From positions 1 to 14,683 of the forward strand of contig DAWK01000048.1 in the NCBI GenBank assembly GCA_002509745.1: DNA of 14,683 bases, given 5' to 3'. The position numbers and the translations under genes are program-made. Positions within the stretch are counted from its first letter, which is position 1, and every line of letters begins with the position of its first letter. Of the stretch, positions 8,415-14,662 are shown in pieces. This DNA is from Methanobacteriaceae archaeon UBA349 (GTDB lineage Archaea > Methanobacteriota > Methanobacteria > Methanobacteriales > Methanobacteriaceae). The notes beneath the pieces were generated by a model that was not told the origin of the DNA, searched no databases, and saw only the letters and a program-made list of their open reading frames with translations.

Positions 8415-8777
8415 TTAAATTCTCAAAAATGTAGTATTTTTTGATTTTACAGCCATAATTTCGTATAATTCCTGATCATTTATAATTTCGGCGGCTTCCA
8501 CCAGATCTTTTTCTTTAAATCCTCGATCTTGCAATGATTTTTCATGAACAAATAGACTTCCTTCTGGAAAAATAAGGTAAGTCAGCTCTTCCACACAAGG
8601 GAAATTCAAACGACTCTCACTCTGCTGTCCTCCCAGGGCAGCATAGACTCCGTCACCAATTAAAAGAACATCCGAATCTAATTCTTTGTTTAAGCAGGCA
8701 ATTGAAACATAAAATCCACTAAAAGCATCTTCATAACCGTAAGGGGCCTTATCAATTATGATGAATGATGATTCCAT
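8415..8777 (-). CDS. TusC/DsrF-like sulfur-relay family protein
   Basis: A 120-residue DsrE-superfamily protein closest to TusC/DsrF. It opens with FIIIDKAPYGYEDAFSG (5-21), comparable to the APHGT segment of TusC, and has LLIGDGVYAALGGQ (38-51), a FVHEKSLQDRGF segment and a C-terminal INDQELYEIM like the TusC end. Cysteines are at 28 and 61 only. The ATG begins one base after the stop of the TusD-like gene, with a G-rich GGGGG site just inside that gene, so the two should be translationally coupled. In bacteria TusBCD passes persulfide sulfur to TusE for tRNA 2-thiouridine formation, or, as DsrEFH, serves sulfur oxidation. The archaeal role is not established here. Confidence 0.78.
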   Translation of the reverse strand: MESSFIIIDKAPYGYEDAFSGFYVSIACLNKELDSDVLLIGDGVYAALGGQQSESRLNFPCVEELTYLIFPEGSLFVHEKSLQDRGFKEKDLVEAAEIINDQELYEIMAVKSKNTTFLRI

Positions 8778-8778
8778 A

Positions 8779-9153
8779 TTAAACCCCCAAACTAATTACT
8801 TGGTGGCTTTCTTTTATCCAACCTGCTAGATCATAAACATTGGTGATTGCCACGCCTTTGATATATGGTTTTTTGGCACAACTATGGCCTCGAGCTGTGG
8901 AACATCGCACACAAGCCCTCACATCAGCCCCTTTATTTATGAGATTCCGGAATTTTGCGGCTACATTGGGAAATGAATGGGGATTCTGTTCTTTTTTTGG
9001 AATGTGGGTAGCATCCATATATAAAAATAAATTTACCCTGTATTTTTTATTAAGTGCACTCAGTGCTATTTCATAGGCCATATCTGCATACTGGGAGCGA
9101 TAAGGGCCCTCAGTAAGGACTATGGTTAGAACTTTAGGGGAGTTCTCTATCAT
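8779..9153 (-). CDS. TusD/DsrE-like sulfurtransferase family protein
   Basis: A 124-residue DsrE-family protein and first gene of its operon. It starts with the usual beta strand (VLTIVLTEGPYRSQYADMAYEIA, read from residue 8) and carries the DsrE-type cysteine in ADVRACVRCSTARG. Cys81 sits where TusD has its persulfide-carrying Cys. Cys84 and Cys92 add a CxxC...C pattern that bacterial TusD lacks and that could form a disulfide or bind metal. The C-terminal NVYDLAGWIKESHQVISL matches the family's closing helix and strand. It is coupled to the TusC-like gene by a 1-bp gap. A TATA-like box lies about 65 bp upstream, and the ATG has little Shine-Dalgarno pairing. Sulfur transfer is inferred from family; target unknown. 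Confidence 0.8.
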   Translation of the reverse strand: MIENSPKVLTIVLTEGPYRSQYADMAYEIALSALNKKYRVNLFLYMDATHIPKKEQNPHSFPNVAAKFRNLINKGADVRACVRCSTARGHSCAKKPYIKGVAITNVYDLAGWIKESHQVISLGV

Positions 9154-9216
9154 AGTATTTATTATGTTTTTTTCAAGATAAATAATTGTCCATGAATAAT
9201 AATGAGAAATTATTTA

Positions 9217-9224
9217 ATTTATAA
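9217..9224 (-). promoter_or_regulatory. Candidate TATA box of the Tus-like operon
   Basis: On the minus strand these bases read TTATAAAT, about 64 bp before the TusD-like ATG. This allows a leader of roughly 35-40 nt. It lies in the 135-bp gap after acr3, which supports a separate transcript from the ars operon. Confidence 0.4.
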
Positions 9225-9231
9225 GCTGGGG

Positions 9232-9272
9232 GTTATTTTAAAAATAAAAAAATAATTTAAAAAATTAAATTC
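9232..9272 (-). terminator. T-rich region after the acr3 remnant
   Basis: On the minus strand the DNA downstream of the acr3 stop is T-rich (including ATTTTTTTATTTTTA), about 20-55 nt after the stop. This is compatible with an archaeal terminator ending the ars transcript. Confidence 0.4.
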
Positions 9273-9288
9273 ATGAAAAATAAGGCCT

Positions 9289-10296
9289 TTAAAAACCACT
9301 TTTCACAAAATACTTTTTCTGGAACCAAAGTGCCACATTAACCAGACCTATAAGTATGGGAACTTCAATTAAGGGCCCTATTACTGTTGCAAATGCCACA
9401 CTAGAACCAATTCCAAAAACAGCTATGGCCACTGCAATGGCCAGTTCAAAATTATTGCTGGCGGAAGTGAAGGAAATGGCAGTTGTTTTAGAGTAGTCTG
9501 CACCTATTCTACGCCCTAAATAGAATGTTACAAAGAACATCACCACAAAGTAAATTAAAAGGGGAATGGCAATTATTATAACATCAAATGGTATCTGCAC
9601 TATATAATTTCCTTTTAGGCTGAACATGACCACAATAGTAAATAAAAGAGCTATGAGGGTTATAGGACTAATTTTAGGTATGAATTGCTCATGATACCAG
9701 ATCTTACCTTTTCTTTTAACCAGAATAAATCTGGTTAGCATACCCGCCAGGAAAGGAATGCCCAGATAAATAAAAACACTTTGGGCAATTTCCAAAATGC
9801 TTAAATCGATGCTGGTCCCATTTATCCTAAACAGGGCAACAAAACCATGATAAAGAACCAGGCATAAACGCTGTAGAATAAAACCTGAAATACACTGTTA
9901 AAAGCGACTAAACTGGCAGCGTACTCATTATTTCCCTGGGCCAGTTCATTCCATACTAAAACCATGGCTATGCAGGGAGCAATACCAATTAATATTAAAC
10001 ATACCACGTACTCTGGATAGTTGGATAAGAATATCACGGCCAGAACAAACATAAAAATGGGCGCTCCTATCCAGTTTTGGAACATGGCCAGTCCCAGCAC
10101 TTTACAGTCGCGAAAAACATCAGGCAGTTCCCACGAAAAATTGATTTAAGAAAGAATCACATCCAGTTATAAAGTAACCGATGGAAACTCCTAAGATCAT
10201 GGCCAGGAATATCCATAGTGTAAGATAACGATCCAGAAAACTGAGCCCAGTGGAGTCGCATCTTTTTGAATTATTTATAATTTCTTTAGATTTCAT
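9289..10296 (-). pseudogene. acr3: acr3 arsenite efflux pump, disrupted
   Basis: Remnant of an Acr3-family arsenite permease, in three frames. Frame 1 (from the ATG at 10296, MKSKEIINNSKRC then SFLDRYLTLWIFLAM) runs to VGT and stops at TGA 10120-10122. Frame 2 resumes with [13 protein letters not shown] and includes [16 protein letters not shown], with the conserved arsenite-binding Cys. It ends at TAA 9822-9824. Frame 3 continues [14 protein letters not shown] through the [16 protein letters not shown] and [18 protein letters not shown] family motifs to the end. Lesion 1 removes about 70 bp (the first half of helix 2) at a GAACT microhomology (10126-10130). Lesion 2 is a single base missing near 9824. 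It is last in the ars operon. Family identity is firm; the loss of function is as good as the base calls. Confidence 0.88.
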
Positions 10297-10372
10297 TTAA
10301 ATACCCTATTGAAACATAATATATTCTTAATTGATTATTGCATGGTTAATAAGAAAATAAGAAGCGAATAAA

Positions 10373-11029
10373 TCACTCTTTTTTAGATTCTTCCAGGCCT
10401 CTTTCAAAGGCGTCACGGTGCATATTAGCAGCCATTTCTTTTTTACACTCATCGTCACTTAATAATCGCATTTTAGGTGCCCTGCAGGGGTAGTGTTGAA
10501 TCCTCAATCCGGCCCGACTGGCCAGCCCTTCAGTATTCCTTCCAATAACGTCTTTGGCCACAAAATCAGTTGCTCCACAGGGAGATCCCCTTATGACTTT
10601 CACATCCAAGACTTTATCGCTCTGACAATTAATTTTGACTATGGGTTGGCCAAATTTAGCCACGAATTCATCAAATACTGGATTTCCATTTTCCTCCAGA
10701 TCGCACATGTTTTCTGGAGCAGTAATATTTCCAAATCGGGTTAACTGCTGTTTGAAACCTTTTCCTCTCCAGGCCCCAACGATTATCCAGTCCACCTTAT
10801 CGTGGAGATGCTCTACCAGTTCCAGGGTGAGGTCTGGGTGGATTACATAGGTTAAAATAACATTGGCTTCTGTTAATTTTTCTAAAGCATCCTCTGGAAC
10901 TTCTATTTCATCAATAAATGCACCAACTGGTGGTTCAAGCTCGATAAAATCTGTTTCAAACTCTTCTTTGATGTTTTCATAGGCCCGATCTCCATAAGGC
11001 CCGTCAGTTACTATGGCTATTTTAATCAT
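10373..11029 (-). CDS. DUF166 family protein in the ars operon
   Basis: A 218-residue DUF166 protein, a family typical of methanogens and once labelled thymidylate synthase-like; the true reaction is unclear to me. The N-terminal half is a Rossmann-like domain ([39 protein letters not shown]). The C-terminal half holds the conserved cysteine motifs APENMC (Cys109), RGSPCGAT (Cys151) and HYPCRAP (Cys182), plus Cys135 and Cys195, spaced as for a metal, Fe-S or thiol-reactive site. GGAGG lies 6 nt before the ATG. It sits 49 bp after arsC and 76 bp before the acr3 remnant, so it is probably co-transcribed with arsenic genes. A role in arsenic handling is inference; thiol-rich binding sites fit it. 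Confidence 0.8.
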   Translation of the reverse strand: MIKIAIVTDGPYGDRAYENIKEEFETDFIELEPPVGAFIDEIEVPEDALEKLTEANVILTYVIHPDLTLELVEHLHDKVDWIIVGAWRGKGFKQQLTRFGNITAPENMCDLEENGNPVFDEFVAKFGQPIVKINCQSDKVLDVKVIRGSPCGATDFVAKDVIGRNTEGLASRAGLRIQHYPCRAPKMRLLSDDECKKEMAANMHRDAFERGLEESKKE

Positions 11030-11078
11030 AATGGCCCTCCACTAACTTAAAATCTATTAAAATCATTTTTTAACTATT

Positions 11079-11498
11079 TTAAATTTCTCTACTAAATTCT
11101 TTTTTTATCCATTCCTGGATATTATCTCTTAAATTTCTTAAAGAATTTAACTGGGTGTTATCATCACCTTTAAATTCACGAGGGTCGGGAAATCCCTGAT
11201 GGATATGGCTTTTACCTCCAATAAAAACCGGACAGGCCCCTTCATCACATAGGGATACCACATAATCAAATTCATGGCCTTGGAATTTTTCCAGACTTTT
11301 TGATTTATTTTGAGAGATATCAATACCTATTTCCCTTAGAACTTCTATGGTAAGGGGATTAATTTCCAGAGGTTCTGATCCGGCAGAGTAAACTTCATAA
11401 TGATTGCTATAGGTATTTTTTAGTAAAGCTTCCGCCAACTGGGACCGTCCTGAATTATTTTTACATATGAAAATGACTTTTTTCTTATTTGATTCCAT
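11079..11498 (-). CDS. arsC: Arsenate reductase ArsC (low-molecular-weight phosphatase fold)
   Basis: Cytoplasmic enzyme reducing arsenate to arsenite, of the thioredoxin-coupled class related to low-molecular-weight tyrosine phosphatases; 139 residues. The P-loop CKNNSGRS (12-19) carries nucleophile Cys12. The resolving pair Cys84 and Cys89 lies in SLCDEGACPVF, matching the Cys10/82/89 triad of Gram-positive ArsC. The general-acid loop is GFPDPREF (Asp105). The C-terminal helices (LRNLRDNIQEWIKKEF) are normal. AAGGTG 5 nt before the ATG fixes the start. The product arsenite would go to ArsM and, before it was lost, to Acr3. All catalytic residues are present, so the gene looks functional. 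A generic phosphotyrosine phosphatase role is unlikely given the resolving cysteines and context. Confidence 0.93.
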   Translation of the reverse strand: MESNKKKVIFICKNNSGRSQLAEALLKNTYSNHYEVYSAGSEPLEINPLTIEVLREIGIDISQNKSKSLEKFQGHEFDYVVSLCDEGACPVFIGGKSHIHQGFPDPREFKGDDNTQLNSLRNLRDNIQEWIKKEFSREI

Positions 11499-11545
11499 TT
11501 AAACACCTTTTGAAGTGGATAAGTAAATATTAATTTTTTAATTAT

Positions 11546-11920
11546 TTATTCAACACGATCTTTAATTATCTTTTTAATTTCCATCACGCATTTTTCACCA
11601 GATTCACCTAAGCGGGCCACGCCACCTGGTTTCAAGTCATTTTCTTGCAGGGGAGTCATTACATTCATACTGTCTGCAACTTTAACTCCTTTACTGGCTA
11701 ATATCATATCCACACAAGAGTGTTCGCAGCCATTCACGGCCATTATGGGATATTTTTTTATAATTTCCTTAAAACCTTCTTTATCTGCCGATGTAGCAGT
11801 AATACAGACTGATATGACATCTGGTGATTCTTCTACAACATCTGAACATGAAGCTCGGGCCACGAGGCCGTAGGGACTCATTCCATTACAGGGACACAGG
11901 GCAATTTTTTCTTTTTCCAT
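11546..11920 (-). CDS. DGC-domain putative zinc-binding protein
   Basis: A 124-residue protein of the DGC-domain type (PF08859-like, named for a conserved Asp-Gly-Cys). The opening ALCPCNGMSPYGLVARAS (Cys9, Cys11) and Cys25 form the first cluster. Cys39 is central, VNGCEHSC (Cys65, Cys69) replaces the usual DGC...C, and Cys111 is near the end. Seven cysteines in 124 residues suggest binding of zinc or another thiophilic metal. The DGC triad is changed to NGC. A GGAG site lies 8 nt before the ATG. It lies between arsR and arsC, with gaps of about 50 bp. Such proteins have no firm biochemical role that I know. An arsenite-binding or chaperone function is a reasonable guess from position. Confidence 0.74.
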   Translation of the reverse strand: MEKEKIALCPCNGMSPYGLVARASCSDVVEESPDVISVCITATSADKEGFKEIIKKYPIMAVNGCEHSCVDMILASKGVKVADSMNVMTPLQENDLKPGGVARLGESGEKCVMEIKKIIKDRVE

Positions 11921-11971
11921 TCTGATTTCTCCTAATTCGAATAATTATTTATAAGACTCTGGCCACGATTT

Positions 11972-12328
11972 TTAAATTAAATCACTTAAATTTTCAATTA
12001 ATTCCAGTAATTGGTCATTGGTGAGCTGGTAATGGATCCATAGTCCTTCTTTACGGCCCTGAATAAAACCAGCTTTTTTTAAAACATTTAAATGATGTGA
12101 AATGGTTGATTGAGGTTTTTCCAGAACGTCAGTAATTTCACAAACACACAGCTCACCATCTTGAAGCAAATACAATATTTTAATCCGGGTGGGATCAGAA
12201 ATTGCCTTGAATATCTCTGACTTATCTTGTAATTGCTTATCCTCTGGAATTTTAGCTATGGTTTCTTTTAATCTTTTAATCTGGCCATTATAATGGTCTC
12301 CTTCGCCAGTAATTTCACATGTTTTCAA
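11972..12328 (-). CDS. arsR: ArsR-family arsenite-responsive repressor
   Basis: Winged-helix repressor that leaves DNA when As(III) binds; 118 residues from the chosen start. The DNA-binding part spans SEIFKAISDPTRIKILYLL (37-55), the recognition region KPQSTISHHLNVLKKAG (71-87) and the wing GLWIHYQL (95-102). The metal site ELCVCEI (59-65) gives Cys61 and Cys63, as in the E. coli ArsR ELCVCDL motif, so it is a sensor of arsenite or antimonite type. Cys4 near the N-terminus could be the third ligand. A GTG exists at 12337, but it is part of an AGGTGAT ribosome site. The TTG at 12328, about 5 nt after it, is the better start. Its likely targets are the palindromes at 14396-14444. Confidence 0.92.
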   Translation of the reverse strand: MKTCEITGEGDHYNGQIKRLKETIAKIPEDKQLQDKSEIFKAISDPTRIKILYLLQDGELCVCEITDVLEKPQSTISHHLNVLKKAGFIQGRKEGLWIHYQLTNDQLLELIENLSDLI

Positions 12329-12346
12329 ATAAATCACCTTTAGCTT

Positions 12347-12505
12347 TCAACTTTTATTTTGGCAATCAGGACAAATATATTCCTCTTTATCAGTTTTATA
12401 TACCTTATCACATTTTTCACATATGGCATCTTTAAGATGAGATTCTTTTTGCACGTTTATCCCCCATTTACATGAAATGCCACCTCTGCTGTGGGTGTTT
12501 TTCAT
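12347..12505 (-). CDS. Small zinc-ribbon protein, 52 residues, in the ars operon
   Basis: A paralogue of the 58-residue protein at 7137-7313. Both share a GI-x-C segment near the N-terminus, a first CxxC (Cys29/32 here), KVYKT, a second CxxC (Cys45/48) and a DCQ-x-KS ending. Exactly 13 residues separate the second and third knuckle cysteines in each. The frame continues upstream to an ATG at 12547 (66 residues), which has no ribosome site. The ATG at 12505 follows AGGTGA, although the spacing is tight, and its N-terminus (MKNTHSRGGISC) lines up with that of the paralogue. I therefore prefer it. The stop lies 18 bp before arsR. Zinc binding is likely; the role in the ars operon is unknown. Confidence 0.74.
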   Translation of the reverse strand: MKNTHSRGGISCKWGINVQKESHLKDAICEKCDKVYKTDKEEYICPDCQNKS

Positions 12506-12554
12506 TCTCACCTTTTCATTTTCTTCTTTAACCATCAAATCACACATGTTAAGA

Positions 12555-13528
12555 TTAATAGCACTTATTTTTGTTTTTTTCTCTTAATTTAGCCGTCATT
12601 TTGTCAAATTTAATTTTAAGGTGGTCATAACCTTTACTGTGGAAGGGACAATCTTCTATACAGTATGTACAACCCTGGCTACAACCTATACAGAGTTTTT
12701 GCACCAGTTTCGTTTCAGTATTTCCACAGCAAGCTTCTTTTTCTAGCAGTGCTTTTTCAGGGCAGGCCTTAACACAGTTGCTGCATCTATTACAGTAATC
12801 ATTTATCCAGGAATGCTCATTTTCGTTTTTCACAGGTAAATTTGCTATACTGACGAATATAGCAGAAATTTTCAGTCGAGGGCCAAGTTAAGGGGTTATG
12901 AGAAGGCCAATTTTTCCTATCTGTACTAATCCTGCTTTTTGAGCCAGCGGGGAGAAATTAATATTACCTTCGTAAGTATGGGCCACCTGGGTGGCGTAAC
13001 CATTTTTTCGAAGATAATCTGAAATTTTATAGCTTATTTCACCTAATTTAGCATAGGCAGCATTATTTAACTCCTGAGCTTCCTCCCCGGGGGCAGTAGC
13101 AATGATATCTTCACCCATGGGCATGGTCAATACAATGGTGTGGGGATAAGGGATGAATTTATCTTTAATTAACAAATCAGAAGTAATTTGGCTGTATCCT
13201 ATACTACTAATTCCCAGTGATTTAGTATAGCTCTCAAATTCTTTGATAAACTCTTCAGATGCCAGAAATTCTGCATTTTCTGGATTATTAACTTGTGATT
13301 GGTCGGGATATTCTACATCTCCACATCCACATCCGGAGTCATTGTTTCTGCTAGTGATTCATCACAACCACATCCACTATTTTCAGGAGATTCTGCCTCG
13401 TTTTCTGAGGATTTTTCACTACACAAGCATTCTTCATTTTCTTTAAGTGCATCAAATTTATTTTCTTCTGATTCTGTAGAATATTCATTATTCTCGGACT
13501 CGCATCCATATTTATTATTATTATCCAT
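12555..13528 (-). pseudogene. 4Fe-4S double-cluster oxidoreductase (QueG-like), disrupted
   Basis: One broken gene, not three. It starts at an ATG (13528) with GAGG 7 nt upstream and encodes an acidic tail with CLC and SGCGC motifs. One base appears lost near 13342 (ACAATGAC for ACAAATGAC). Restoring it continues the frame into a second SGCGC, then EFIKEFESYTKSLGISSIGY and the Fe-S oxidoreductase body (PHTIVLTMPMG, INFSPLAQKAGLVQIGKIGLL). At 12888-12890 a TAA interrupts the same frame where relatives read ...P-x-x-[14 protein letters not shown] follows, then two Fe-S motifs ([28 protein letters not shown]). The repaired length is 324 residues. The family resembles epoxyqueuosine reductase-type proteins without the HEAT tail. 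Identity is good at fold level; substrate unknown. Confidence 0.82.
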
Positions 13529-13574
13529 AGTTTAACCTCGTAAATATTTTTAGTTTCAAAATTGTAAATTATTC

Positions 13575-14330
13575 TTATTTCATGGCTTTGAGTTGTATGC
13601 TGGTGATTTTTCCTATAAGACGTTCGTCCATATTAGTTTCGGTGAAAAAATGTTGTTCTATTATTTCCACTTCTTTAAAACCGGCTTTTTTAATGGTACT
13701 TAAATAATCTTGCTTCTCCATGGCTCCACCAATACATTCAGACCAGGCCTGGAAGTTTTTTCGTATCTCATGGGGAATATGGCCTTCAGTAACTAGATCC
13801 GAGACTAAAATTCTTCCTCCCGGTTTTAAAACCCGATAAACTTCTTGATAGGCCTTATTTTTATCAGGGGTGAGATTTATGACACAGTTACTGATTATAA
13901 CATCAATAGTGCTCTCTTCAATAGGCAAATTTTCTATTTCACCTAATTTGAATTCTACATTGGTGTATCCACCTTTTTGGGCATTTTTAACGGCAGTTTC
14001 AATCATGTCCGGAGTCATGTCCAATCCAATGACTTTTCCTCCATCTCCCACTTTATTGGATGCCAGGAAAACATCTATACCTCCACCGGAACCTAAATCC
14101 AGTACGGTCTCCCCATCCTGAATTTCGGCAAGTGCAGTGGGGTTTCCACATCCTAAACCAAATACTGCCTCTTCAGGAATACTTTTAAGTTCTTCGGTAC
14201 TGTATCCTACTGCCTGAGCCTGTTCAGTAACTGAATCTGCTCCTGAACAGCATGAACAAGAGGAATTTTCTTTTTTTGCTATTTTGGAGTACCTGTCTTT
14301 TACGAATTCCTTGATTTCTTTTTCCTGCAT
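13575..14330 (-). CDS. arsM: Arsenite S-adenosylmethionine methyltransferase ArsM
   Basis: Cytoplasmic enzyme that methylates arsenite stepwise with SAM, giving methylated and possibly volatile arsenicals; 251 residues. The SAM motif VLDLGSGGGIDV (77-88) is followed by LDMTPDMI (103-110). The arsenic-binding cysteines are present: Cys61 in GLGCGNP, Cys149 in ISNCVINL and Cys199 in ECIGGA. The 50-residue spacing of the last two equals that of the well-studied algal ArsM. An N-terminal CSCC cluster (25-28) is also typical. GAGG lies 8 nt before the ATG. It is the first gene of the operon, about 90 nt downstream of the predicted transcription start. It appears fully intact, unlike two genes downstream. 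Confusion with other methyltransferases is unlikely given the three cysteines. Confidence 0.95.
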   Translation of the reverse strand: MQEKEIKEFVKDRYSKIAKKENSSCSCCSGADSVTEQAQAVGYSTEELKSIPEEAVFGLGCGNPTALAEIQDGETVLDLGSGGGIDVFLASNKVGDGGKVIGLDMTPDMIETAVKNAQKGGYTNVEFKLGEIENLPIEESTIDVIISNCVINLTPDKNKAYQEVYRVLKPGGRILVSDLVTEGHIPHEIRKNFQAWSECIGGAMEKQDYLSTIKKAGFKEVEIIEQHFFTETNMDERLIGKITSIQLKAMK

Positions 14331-14395
14331 TTTAAAACCCTCAAAATTTTAATTTAATCAATTTATGGTGAAATTTTTATTCAACTTATTTCCAT

Positions 14396-14415
14396 ATATC
14401 CAAATTCATGGATAT
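14396..14415. promoter_or_regulatory. ArsR-type operator candidate, site 2
   Basis: ATATCCA (14396-14402) is mirrored exactly by TGGATAT (14409-14415) across a 6-nt spacer. It lies just downstream of the predicted ars transcription start. Its centre is 27 bp from that of site 1, with which it shares most bases. Confidence 0.65.
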
Positions 14416-14420
14416 AATCA

Positions 14421-14444
14421 CTATATCTAAATATATGGATATAG
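14421..14444. promoter_or_regulatory. ArsR-type operator candidate, site 1
   Basis: CTATATC (14421-14427) is mirrored exactly by GATATAG (14438-14444) across a 10-nt spacer. It directly abuts the ars TATA box, filling the space up to the expected start site. A dimeric winged-helix repressor bound here would block RNA polymerase. ArsR as the binder is inferred from position. Confidence 0.7.
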
Positions 14445-14452
14445 TATATAAA
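14445..14452 (-). promoter_or_regulatory. TATA box of the ars operon
   Basis: On the minus strand these bases read TTTATATA, the classical methanogen TATA box. Transcription should begin about 25 bp downstream, near 14420, giving a leader of about 90 nt before the arsM ATG. The two palindromes follow immediately. Confidence 0.7.
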
Positions 14453-14662
14453 TGTTCTGTTGATTCTTAAGAGACAATTATAAGAATTAAATTAAAATCG
14501 ACCAATTATTATCTTAAATTTAATGGGAACCATTATGGGCTGTTTTATCTAGCTAATTTTTTATTCTTTTAGGCATCCTGAGGATATAATTCCCATAACT
14601 TATAAGGCAAAATTTACAGAAATTATATCAAATTTTAATTTCCTACAGGAGAAAAAAACAAA

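Larger units (their letters stand above)
14331..14662. other. Divergent control region between arsM and a flavoprotein-like gene
   Basis: 332 bp of AT-rich DNA without a gene. The half near arsM holds the ars TATA box and two palindromic operator-like repeats (14394-14452). The rest, 14460-14640, has no feature I can name apart from a weak TATA-like ACTTATAAGG near 14597-14606, about 60 bp before the plus-strand start. No tRNA or structured RNA is seen. Confidence 0.6.

Noticed and set aside
9289..9795. An independent short membrane protein starting at TTG 9795
   Set aside because: It has no ribosome site, and the frame upstream still encodes Acr3 sequence (GTSIDLSIL). It is the C-terminal part of the acr3 pseudogene.
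9822..9826. Programmed frameshift in acr3
   Set aside because: TTAGGATAAATGG is not a convincing slippery site, and the large deletion upstream already destroys the frame. One lost T explains it.
10493..10850. Two overlapping plus-strand frames opposite the DUF166 gene
   Set aside because: Both mirror a well-supported gene with a GGAGG site; their composition looks like translated antisense.
12888..12890. In-frame stop in the Fe-S oxidoreductase as a recoded codon (pyrrolysine or selenocysteine)
   Set aside because: The codon is TAA. Pyrrolysine uses TAG and selenocysteine TGA, and a separate frameshift also breaks the gene, so plain inactivation is simpler.
12888..13175. A separate 95-residue gene starting at TTG 13175
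   Set aside because: The frame continues upstream without a break into SSIGYSQITSD and the Cys-rich tail, and resumes in the same frame after the TAA. It is an internal piece of one broken gene.
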